DNA of 5,031 nt from NCBI GenBank assembly GCA_016208845.1, contig JACQXH010000277.1, positions 1 through 5,031 on the forward strand, read 5' to 3'. Positions 1 to 4,978 of this stretch are shown one piece after another; within the stretch, counting starts at the first letter, position 1, and each line of letters begins with the position of its first letter. Source of the DNA: Nitrospirota bacterium. Its GTDB lineage: Bacteria > Nitrospirota > Thermodesulfovibrionia > UBA6902 > BMS3Bbin08. The position numbers and the translations under genes were made by a program. A model generated the notes under the pieces. That model had not been told where the DNA came from. It was given only the letters and a program-made list of their open reading frames with translations, and did not search any database.

Positions 1-159
1 GTTGAGTTCATTTTGGCGGGAGCGAGTGCTGTGGCTGCCGGTACTGCAAATTTCATGAATCCTGAGGCGGCCCAGGATATAATTAACGGACTGAAAAAAT
101 TCATGACCGAAGAAAACATCAGAGATGTGAACGAATTGATAGGAGGTCTTAAATGTTAG
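1..159 (+). CDS. pyrD: Dihydroorotate dehydrogenase, C-terminal end (partial)
   Basis: The window opens inside a + strand gene; the last 52 codons are present, followed by TAG. The visible segment EFILAGASAVAAGTANFMNP is the characteristic end of the TIM barrel in class 1 dihydroorotate dehydrogenases: the Gly-Thr (residues 14-15 of the fragment) belongs to the phosphate-binding loop that holds FMN. The enzyme oxidises dihydroorotate to orotate in pyrimidine synthesis. The wording resembles class 1B enzymes, which are cytosolic and work with the iron-sulfur/FAD subunit PyrK, but the cysteine active-site loop that would settle the class lies outside the window. The last codons overlap the next gene by 7 nt and contain its Shine-Dalgarno, so the two are probably translated in a coupled way. 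The 5' part is cut by the window edge. Confidence 0.9.
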   Translation, partial: VEFILAGASAVAAGTANFMNPEAAQDIINGLKKFMTEENIRDVNELIGGLKC

Positions 160-962
160 AAAGGCCTATAATCACACTCACAACCGATTTTGGCATCAAG
201 GACCCTTTTGTCGGAATAATGAAAGGCATCATACTTGGTATCAATCCTTCAGCGCAGATAATAGATATTACCCATACAATAGACCCTCAAAATATTATCG
301 AGGCAGCAAACGTGGTGTCAATGGGTTATAAATATTTTTCACCCACATCCATACATGTCGTTGTGGTGGACCCCCAGGTCGGAAGCGCACGAAGGCCGAT
401 ACTCGTTGTAACTGATGATCATTATTTTATAGGGCCGGACAATGGTGTATTCTCCAGCCTGTATGAAGAGAAGGACAATTTCGCTATTTTCAAAGTGCTT
501 CATATAACCGCATCTCATTATTTTCTTCCGCCAAAAGGTTCGACGTTCCATGGCAGGGATATATTTGCACCTTCTGCGGCATGGCTTTCAAAAGGTGTTG
601 AGAGCGTCAAATTCGGCGATGAGATTAACGACTACACTGCACTTACGCTGCCAAAGGTTCAGGCAGTGAATGAAAAAGCAATTGAGGGAACTGTGGTTCA
701 TTTTGATGGTTTTGGAAATGCTATTACAAACATAATTAACGCAGACATGCAAAAAATAAACCCTGAAATGAACATAGATAAATTCCAGATAATTTACAAA
801 GATATCAAGATAGGTCTTTCAAATTATTATTCAGAGACCTCAAGCCAATTGTCTGCGGTCATCAACAGTTTTGGATTCCTTGAGCTTTTCACTTATAAAG
901 GCAAGGCATCGGACAAGTTCGGCATAAAAATAGGCGATAAAGTCAGTGTAATGGTCATCTGA
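153..962 (+). CDS. SAM hydrolase (DUF62 / SAM hydroxide adenosyltransferase)
   Basis: A complete 269-aa protein of the DUF62 family, related to the SAM-dependent fluorinase and chlorinase. Characterised members hydrolyse S-adenosylmethionine to adenosine and methionine in the cytosol; the physiological purpose is still unclear. Seen here: the N-terminal TLTTDFG with Asp12 for ribose/SAM binding, the VVDPQVGSARR motif giving Asp73 and Arg80, FIGPDNG at residues 92-98, and FHGRDIFAP with His133. Asp73, Arg80 and His133 match the Asp-Arg-His triad of hydrolytic members and their spacing. I see no sign of the longer insertion typical of the fluorinase. The C-terminal domain (about 175-269) starts with EGTVVHFDGFGNAITNI, the usual second-domain signature. 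The start is firm: AGGAGGT at 141-147 sits five bases upstream. The gene overlaps pyrD by 7 nt and ends one base before the next ATG. Confidence 0.94.
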   Translation: MLERPIITLTTDFGIKDPFVGIMKGIILGINPSAQIIDITHTIDPQNIIEAANVVSMGYKYFSPTSIHVVVVDPQVGSARRPILVVTDDHYFIGPDNGVFSSLYEEKDNFAIFKVLHITASHYFLPPKGSTFHGRDIFAPSAAWLSKGVESVKFGDEINDYTALTLPKVQAVNEKAIEGTVVHFDGFGNAITNIINADMQKINPEMNIDKFQIIYKDIKIGLSNYYSETSSQLSAVINSFGFLELFTYKGKASDKFGIKIGDKVSVMVI

Positions 963-963
963 A

Positions 964-2007
964 ATGCGGGTATTGCTGATCGGTAATTTCGCCCCCCCAT
1001 ACGAAGAAGAGAACCTTTACAACCTCTCATTGCTCCAAAAACTTGAAGATGACGGCCATGAATGCGCCGTTATTAATATTTCCGATAATGCCGCTAATGA
1101 CAAAAGGTTCATCAACTCCAAGAACTACCCTGATTTCATTATTAAATTACTGCGCCACTGCCTGAAAAAAGATGTCGTTCATTTTTCAACCAAGGGTTAT
1201 CTCAGGCTTGGCCTGCTCAGGCTGATGACATCCATTATTATCTGCAAATTTCTTGGCGCAAGGCCGGTGATAACCCTTCATACGGAAATGTTCTCGATAG
1301 CAGGTCAGATGCGCAGCCCCGTTGGAGGAAGACAGACGATCTATGCTTCTTTCTCATTAGCGGACAGGATCATATGCGGTGACAAGGACACCTTTGATGT
1401 TGCATCAATGTATATGAAAAAAACCAATTTTGAATTAATTCCTGCCTTTATTTATATCCCTGAAAAATATGCCAATGCTGAATTTCCGTCATTAAAAAAA
1501 CTGGAAAATATGGACAAGGTCATCATTTTTTCAGATGTCGAATATCCCTCCTTTATTTTCGATATTCTAATCAGCCTTCTTGCCGATTTTTCCCTTCCAT
1601 CTAATACCGGGATAGTAATTTCGGCTTCCAAGGGCTCCTCTGCTGAATTGCAACGTGTTATAAGAACATCAAAAGGCTATACGGGGGACAACTTCATTTT
1701 AATAGCACCTGAAGACCTGTCCTCAACTATGTCAGCGTATTCAATGGCAGATGTTATCATAAGGCCGATGAGCTGCGACGGTAAAAAATTATTTGGATCT
1801 TTTGCCGTATATATCAAACAGGTCTCGCACTCAGGAAATTACCTGTATTTCCCGTCCGGGCTCCTTTCTGTTAAAGACGGGGATACAACAGAATTGAAGA
1901 CTTGTATTATTAATGCCTTGTTCTGCAAGGGATCCGGGCCGGCCCCGGGACCAGATACAGATAAATCATACATCAGGATAAGAAATATTTATGAAGGGAA
2001 AAGCTGA
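964..2007 (+). CDS. GT-B fold glycosyltransferase-like protein
   Basis: A 347-aa protein with the layout of a group 1 (GT4-like) glycosyltransferase. Residues 1-10 (MRVLLIGNFA) form the first Rossmann strand and glycine loop, VVHFSTKG (71-78) and VITLHTEMF (102-110) are acceptor-domain strands, DRIICGDKDTFD (134-145) is the usual link into the second domain, and ADVIIRPMSCDG (262-273) opens the donor-sugar site. Such proteins move a sugar from an activated nucleotide donor at the cytosolic membrane face, for surface polysaccharides or lipids. The donor site looks degenerate: where relatives have an E-x7-E-like segment with a glutamate near residue 279, this protein reads KKLFGSFAVYIKQ. It may be inactive, divergent or non-catalytic. 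The tail from 322 is a Gly/Pro-rich linker. The start follows the SAM hydrolase stop by one base without a clear Shine-Dalgarno, suggesting coupling. A C7 run covers codons 10-12. Confidence 0.72.
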   Translation: MRVLLIGNFAPPYEEENLYNLSLLQKLEDDGHECAVINISDNAANDKRFINSKNYPDFIIKLLRHCLKKDVVHFSTKGYLRLGLLRLMTSIIICKFLGARPVITLHTEMFSIAGQMRSPVGGRQTIYASFSLADRIICGDKDTFDVASMYMKKTNFELIPAFIYIPEKYANAEFPSLKKLENMDKVIIFSDVEYPSFIFDILISLLADFSLPSNTGIVISASKGSSAELQRVIRTSKGYTGDNFILIAPEDLSSTMSAYSMADVIIRPMSCDGKKLFGSFAVYIKQVSHSGNYLYFPSGLLSVKDGDTTELKTCIINALFCKGSGPAPGPDTDKSYIRIRNIYEGKS

Positions 2008-2008
2008 C

Positions 2009-3592
2009 TCATTCCTCAAACAGGCCCGGCATATCCTTTTTAGCCAGAGAAAGCTTCCGGTCATATTCAGCATCACCTTTTCCGAGATAATTGGAGATCA
2101 ATTTTGAGAGCGCGGATCTCCAGTTGCCGAGAACGGTGCGGAAAGTCCATTTAAGGTTATAATTCAAGGACCTGGTCATAATAAACAGAAAAACAGACGG
2201 CTCAATGGTCCTCTTCACCATAAAATGAAACAGATTCACCAGAATAATGTGTTTCTGCCCCCTCAGTGTACCGGGCTTATTTAAATACTGAACAAGGCTT
2301 CGCGGGATATACGGAGTTATGCCAAGCAATTTATTGCCGTAAGTATCATCGATCTTGACCATATACCTGTAGAGATATGCCTCAGGATCTGCAATTTTAT
2401 CCTTAATCGCTTTTTCGGTCAGAGGAGTCCCCGGGAAGAAAGTCAGATGGGCCAATGAGATTATAAAAGGCCTCTTCAGTTTTGATATGGCATGGATGGT
2501 CTCTATTTCATCGCTTTCTTTTTCATAAGGATTATCGACTATCATCTCGAAAAAGGGCGCTGCCCTGGACTCTGAGATGACCTCTGCCGCCCTTATCACT
2601 GAAGAGAAGCGGATCTTCCTGTCATAAACTTCAAAATTGACTCGGTCGCTTCCGCTCTGAACACCCATCACGACCATGCTGAGCCCTGCCCTTTTTAACA
2701 GCAATAATTTTTCCCTTTCGAGCATTGTGGGGATGGCACGCACTATAAAAGGCAGGTTAATGTGCCTTTTATATTCAGCACAAAAATTTTGAATCCACTC
2801 CATGTTGTGTGCAAAAAAACAGTCATCTTCAAAATTTATGTACAGAACGAAAGGGTCCTTTCGTACCTCTATTAATTCCTCCATGCAGTTCTCAACAGAC
2901 CTCTCCCTGACCTTCCTGCCGTATACAGTTGAGAGATAGGAATTGGCGCAATAACCGCAATTAAAGGGACATCCCCTCGTTGTTATCATCATGTGGCATG
3001 TGCCGCCGTACAGGGCGTAACGCCGGAACAGTTGAGGATTCTGCCTGAAATTATGTATTTTGTCATTGTGGAATGCATAGAAATATTCCGGCAGATACTC
3101 CTGGAACGGGAGGCTGTCAAGATCAGGTTCAGGGGCGGCCGGAGGTTGTTTTATAATCCTTCCATTGTCTTTTGCCCATATGTTTGATATTTCAGGAACA
3201 GTATTTTTGTCACTGGTCTTAAGATGTTCCAGCAATGAAACAACTGCCTTCTCCCCCTCGCCAACGCACACGTAGTCTGAATATTTCAGGCATTCATCCG
3301 GCGTAATGACTGCATGGACGCCTCCCCAGATTATGGGTATCCGGAACCTCTCCCGTAAAAGCCTGGTGATATTTTTTGCAGGATAAAACTCGATCGACAT
3401 GAGCCCTATTCCTATTAAATCAGGGCTGTAGTTTCGGATAAAATCTTCGATCGCTGGATTTAATTCTCTGTCCAGATAACCCGGCAGGAACAATATCTGC
3501 GCATCATGGCCGCTTGCACGTACATTAGCAGCAATGTATTTCAAGCCGGTGACATAGGCATTAGATTGTAATGATATCAGAAGGCATTTCAT
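2009..3592 (-). CDS. B12-binding domain radical SAM protein
   Basis: A complete 527-aa enzyme of the cobalamin-binding radical SAM class (BchE/HpnJ-like architecture). Residues 1-125 form the B12-binding Rossmann domain: MKCLLISLQS strand, SPDLIGIGLMS (56-66), IIWGGVHAVITPDE (87-100) and the GEGE hallmark (111-114). The DxHxxG signature for base-off cobalamin is absent, as is common in this class. A linker (DLDSLPF, 157-163) leads to the radical SAM barrel, with the cluster motif CPFNCGYC giving Cys208, Cys212 and Cys215, then GVQSGSD (310-316) for SAM and FFPGTPL (385-391). The C-terminal part (about 430-527) has a hydrophobic stretch near 449-475 that could touch the membrane. Members perform methylations, ring formations and rearrangements; the substrate cannot be told. 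The N-terminus fits the first beta strand, so this ATG is favoured although no Shine-Dalgarno precedes it. Its stop lies one base from the convergent glycosyltransferase. Confidence 0.93.
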   Translation of the reverse strand: MKCLLISLQSNAYVTGLKYIAANVRASGHDAQILFLPGYLDRELNPAIEDFIRNYSPDLIGIGLMSIEFYPAKNITRLLRERFRIPIIWGGVHAVITPDECLKYSDYVCVGEGEKAVVSLLEHLKTSDKNTVPEISNIWAKDNGRIIKQPPAAPEPDLDSLPFQEYLPEYFYAFHNDKIHNFRQNPQLFRRYALYGGTCHMMITTRGCPFNCGYCANSYLSTVYGRKVRERSVENCMEELIEVRKDPFVLYINFEDDCFFAHNMEWIQNFCAEYKRHINLPFIVRAIPTMLEREKLLLLKRAGLSMVVMGVQSGSDRVNFEVYDRKIRFSSVIRAAEVISESRAAPFFEMIVDNPYEKESDEIETIHAISKLKRPFIISLAHLTFFPGTPLTEKAIKDKIADPEAYLYRYMVKIDDTYGNKLLGITPYIPRSLVQYLNKPGTLRGQKHIILVNLFHFMVKRTIEPSVFLFIMTRSLNYNLKWTFRTVLGNWRSALSKLISNYLGKGDAEYDRKLSLAKKDMPGLFEE

Positions 3593-3621
3593 TTATTTAT
3601 ATTATCATATTTATTAGGGTT

Positions 3622-3650
3622 AAATTAACTGCATAATATGTTGCAGGCAA
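3622..3650 (-). promoter_or_regulatory. Weak candidate promoter for the radical SAM gene
   Basis: Reading the - strand, TTGCCT (3645-3650) and TAATTT (3622-3627) are separated by 17 bases, about 30 bases before the radical SAM start codon. The match to the sigma-70 consensus is partial (4/6 and 3/6) in AT-rich DNA, so it could be chance. A promoter is expected somewhere here because this gene starts a transcription unit. The leader up to the ATG is almost all A and T with no Shine-Dalgarno. Confidence 0.2.
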
Positions 3651-3840
3651 GCACTATGGGCGAATAAAAAGTCAGAAATTATATCCAAAGATTTAAATTA
3701 AAAAGCCGCCGTTTTGGCCCTTCGTGCATTTGCAAATATAAAGCCTGACCGATCTTATATATTACATTCTCAAATTCAAAACCTACAGTTGGTTACACAA
3801 TCACCATCACGCCTATATTTTAACAAAGCATAATCCGGAC

Positions 3841-3890
3841 GGCGGGTTCGCCACTTCGACAGGCCTGCCTACCGGACAGGCAGGCTCAGG
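3841..3890. repeat. GC-rich compound palindromic repeat
   Basis: A GC-rich island in AT-rich surroundings. It begins with a short GGCG/CGCC hairpin (3841-3844 with 3849-3852). An 8-bp stem GCCTGCCT (3863-3870) then pairs with AGGCAGGC (3878-3885) around a 7-base loop. GACAGGC occurs twice, at 3858-3864 and 3875-3881. The outer sequence CTTCGACAGGC...CTCAGG resembles a motif I have seen in dispersed intergenic repeats of several bacterial phyla; here it appears interrupted by the CCTGCCT palindrome. No T run follows, so an intrinsic terminator is unlikely. Whether it is dispersed in the genome cannot be seen from one copy. Confidence 0.55.
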
Positions 3891-3955
3891 ATATATAATT
3901 GTGCAGTTTTATGTCGGAGATTCAGAGGTGGGAGAAGGCCAGAAGAAAAATTGCT

Positions 3956-3984
3956 ATATTTTATTCGGGATATGATGATATAAT
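3956..3984 (+). promoter_or_regulatory. Extended -10 promoter of the toxin-antitoxin remnant
   Basis: TGATATAAT at 3976-3984 is a perfect extended -10 element (TG, one base, TATAAT). The position 17 bases upstream (3956-3961, ATATTT) is a poor -35, which an extended -10 can tolerate. Transcription would begin near 3991, just before the AAGGAG Shine-Dalgarno (3994-3999) and ATG at 4006, giving a leader of roughly 15 bases. The AT-rich repeats around the -10 might bind the antitoxin, but I see no clear operator palindrome. Confidence 0.6.
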
Positions 3985-4005
3985 TTAGCTATCAAGGAGA
4001 AAGAA

Positions 4006-4336
4006 ATGGGAGCTTTGGGTGATAATTATCGAGGATATCAGAAAATCAATCCGCGAAGGCAAAGTAAGGATCACGGACCATGCTGACGAGTAAGCACAGG
4101 CAGACAATCTTCTCTTTGAGGACATACGCATTTCAGTAGCAAGCGGTGAAATAATAGAACATTATGAACATCATAAACCATATCCGAGCTGTTTGATTTC
4201 CGGCAGGAATTTCAGGAATGAGCCGGTTCATAGTGTATGGGCATATAATGCTGAAATAAAAGCAAGCGTTTTAATAACAGTTTATCGTCCTGATCCAAAG
4301 AGATGGCTGGAGGATTTGAAAACGAGGAGGCTATGA
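4006..4336 (+). pseudogene. Broken DUF4258 toxin-like gene
   Basis: The reading frame from about 4010 to 4336 encodes a recognisable DUF4258 protein: IEDIRKSIREGKVRITDHAD, then after the break SGEIIEHYEHHKPYPSCLIS, PVHSVWAYNAE and VLITVYRPDPKRW. DUF4258 proteins often sit before YgiT-type antitoxins and are thought to be RNase-type toxins. Two lesions are visible. A TAA at 4091-4093 interrupts the frame where relatives usually have a charged residue, one base change from GAA or CAA. In addition, the ATG at 4006, the only start with a well-spaced Shine-Dalgarno (AAGGAG, 3994-3999), is one base out of frame; deleting one G of the GGG at 4008-4010 restores M-E-L-W-V and a 109-codon gene with the stop as codon 29. 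If GTG at 4019 were the start, only the nonsense codon remains as damage. Translation from 4006 as written ends at 4086. The 3' end overlaps the antitoxin ATG. Confidence 0.8.
4324..4330 (+). promoter_or_regulatory. Ribosome binding site deciding the antitoxin start
   Basis: GAGGAGG lies just before the ATG at 4333 and is formed by the tandem AGG-AGG arginine codons that end the toxin frame. It supports 4333 over the upstream in-frame ATG at 4303. The closest part is only two bases from the ATG, while GAGG at 4324-4327 is five bases away, so the usable spacing is good. Confidence 0.65.
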
Positions 4337-4575
4337 AGCTATTTGAAAAATGTCCTCTTTGCGGGGGAGAAGTTGTTGAGAAAGAGGTTGAGAAACTTCT
4401 TAAGGGTGATGGTAATACGGCTATTGTGAAAGTCAAGGCCGAGGTTTGTCATCATTGTGGAGAAAGACTTTACTCACCTGATGTTATTGCCAAATTCGAA
4501 GATATAAGAAAAAGGCTTAAGGATGGAAAGATTGAGAATTTCGTCGAGATCGGCAAGAGCTATCAAGCCGCTTGA
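4333..4575 (+). CDS. YgiT-type zinc finger antitoxin (MqsA-like, no HTH)
   Basis: An intact 80-aa protein. Residues Cys7-Pro-Leu-Cys10-Gly-Gly and Cys39-His-His-Cys42-Gly-Glu form the paired CxxC zinc-binding site of the YgiT/MqsA N-terminal domain. It is followed by YSPDVIAKFEDIRKRLKDGK and the tail NFVEIGKSYQ, a familiar ending in short DUF4258-partner antitoxins, which I infer contacts the toxin. The DNA-binding helix-turn-helix of full MqsA (about 130 aa) is absent, as is normal for the short form, so autoregulation by this protein alone is doubtful. The start at 4333 is chosen because the family begins close to the first CxxC, a Shine-Dalgarno precedes it, and it overlaps the toxin stop as ATGA. 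The partner toxin is broken, so this is an orphan antitoxin. After its TGA the frame stays open for 15 more codons. Confidence 0.9.
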   Translation: MKLFEKCPLCGGEVVEKEVEKLLKGDGNTAIVKVKAEVCHHCGERLYSPDVIAKFEDIRKRLKDGKIENFVEIGKSYQAA

Positions 4576-4631
4576 GATAAAGATTTGTTGACTGAAGACG
4601 AATTGAATAAAAATCCCTGCTAAAAAACTTC

Positions 4632-4659
4632 TTGACATGAATCTTGGGGGGGATATAAT
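4632..4659 (+). promoter_or_regulatory. Near-consensus sigma-70 promoter with G7 spacer tract
   Basis: TTGACA (4632-4637) and TATAAT (4654-4659) are both perfect, separated by 16 bases. This is by far the best promoter in the window. The spacer contains seven consecutive G residues (4646-4652). Transcription should start near 4666. It points at the small reading frame starting at 4695, which has a short-spaced AAGGA (4687-4691). Confidence 0.8.
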
Positions 4660-4694
4660 ATTTACAAGTCTATTTTCTCCCGGGTGAAGGAATA

Positions 4695-4825
4695 ATGGAT
4701 TTCAAAGATAAGCCTGCCTTTAGAATCATCTCTTGCCTCGCGGAGACAATGTGCTTATTCATGTAAAAGGTACGGTGGGAACTGCAACCTTTGAGGGTGT
4801 TGACAGGATCAGGGTTATCCCATAG
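4695..4825 (+). pseudogene. Small frameshifted reading frame, family unknown
   Basis: From ATG 4695 the frame reads MDFKDKPAFRIISC and stops at a TAA after 23 codons. One frame over, the sequence from about 4739 reads RGDNVLIHVKG and then GTVGTATFEGVDRIRVIP before TAG at 4823-4825. Together these look like a single protein of about 43 residues split by one lost base near 4731-4740. The second half has the alternating hydrophobic pattern of short beta strands. I do not recognise the family. A consensus promoter and a weak Shine-Dalgarno lie just upstream, which argues that this was once expressed. It could also be the fused remnant of a longer protein, or the coding look of the second half could be chance. 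Confidence 0.45.
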
Positions 4826-4952
4826 CTATCATGCAGATCAACAGCTGTCCAGGATAAGTTTGGAAAGAACGGCTTAACGCCTTAAACAAATTAAAAGGAC
4901 TTGTCAAATTTTTAGTTGAAATTATCTGAGTGGCTTCTTTCAACTTTCTCAT
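4815..4952 (-). CDS. Possible 45-codon hypothetical frame
   Basis: On the - strand, AAGGAG (4956-4961) precedes an ATG at 4950-4952 by three bases. The frame begins MRKLKEATQIISTKNLTSPF and runs 45 codons to TAA at 4815-4817. It starts 23 bases after the stop of the right-edge gene, the spacing of a downstream operon member. The second half does not look like conserved protein and overlaps the end of the + strand small frame by a few bases. It may be a real small gene, the start of a truncated gene, or chance. No family recognised. Confidence 0.22.
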   Translation of the reverse strand: MRKLKEATQIISTKNLTSPFNLFKALSRSFQTYPGQLLICMIAMG

Positions 4953-4978
4953 TTTCTCCTTTCAGATAATTTTAACTA
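4913..4978. repeat. 17-bp inverted repeat with 32-base loop
   Basis: The arm TAGTTGAAATTATCTGA (4913-4929) is complementary to TCAGATAATTTTAACTA (4962-4978) at 16 of 17 positions. The odd position (4918 with 4973) is a G-U pair in + strand RNA but a C-A mismatch in - strand RNA. The 32-base loop (4930-4961) is pyrimidine-rich on the + strand. On the - strand the loop carries AAGGAG and ATG of the possible 45-codon frame, and the outer end of the right arm coincides with the TAG stop of the right-edge gene. No T run follows on either side, so it is not a standard intrinsic terminator. Confidence 0.75.

Larger units (their letters stand above)
3593..3955. other. AT-rich intergenic stretch without a supported gene
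   Basis: About 360 bases between the radical SAM start and the toxin-antitoxin promoter hold no convincing reading frame on either strand. The left third is very AT-rich and should contain the radical SAM promoter. A 10-bp perfect palindrome ATTTGCAAAT lies at 3728-3737, and a GC-rich compound repeat sits at 3841-3890. No tRNA, terminator with a U run, or riboswitch-like fold was recognised. Confidence 0.6.
4576..4975. other. Gene-poor stretch with remnants
   Basis: The 400 bases between the antitoxin and the right-edge gene hold no intact recognisable gene. They contain a near-consensus promoter (4632-4659), a small frameshifted + strand frame (4695-4825), a possible 45-codon - strand frame (4815-4952) and most of a long inverted repeat (4913-4978). 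No terminator with a T run was seen after either the antitoxin or the small frame. Confidence 0.6.

Noticed and set aside
339..551. 70-codon - strand frame inside the SAM hydrolase gene
   Set aside because: It lies antisense to a conserved protein with a catalytic triad and shows no family motif of its own.
1930..1950. Vector polylinker (adjacent BamHI, FseI and SmaI-type sites)
   Set aside because: The patch lies in frame inside a natural gene whose sequence continues normally on both sides, so chance in a GC-rich patch is simpler.
2993..3187. 64-codon + strand frame inside the radical SAM gene
   Set aside because: It is antisense to the B12-binding/radical SAM coding sequence and has no recognisable motif or ribosome site.
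3728..3737. ATTTGCAAAT palindrome as an operator
   Set aside because: It is only 10 bp in AT-rich DNA, away from any clear promoter, so it is expected by chance.
3911..3988. 25-codon + strand frame beginning MSEIQRWEKARRKIAIF
   Set aside because: It has no ribosome site, ends inside the -10 region of the next promoter, and shows no recognised similarity.
4091..4093. Stop-codon recoding of TAA as an amino acid
   Set aside because: No recoding element was seen, TAA and TGA act as ordinary stops elsewhere in the window, and the toxin start region is also damaged.
4303..4332. Earlier ATG giving a 90-residue antitoxin
   Set aside because: The extra ten residues overlap conserved toxin codons, while 4333 has a Shine-Dalgarno and the family start near the first CxxC.
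4212..4436. 74-codon - strand frame across the toxin-antitoxin junction
   Set aside because: It is antisense to the conserved DUF4258 end and the zinc-finger codons; its composition mirrors those genes.
4913..4978. Integron attC site
   Set aside because: The size is suitable, but the outer arms read TAGTT...AACTA rather than the RYYYAAC...GTTRRRY core order, and no integrase or cassette is present.
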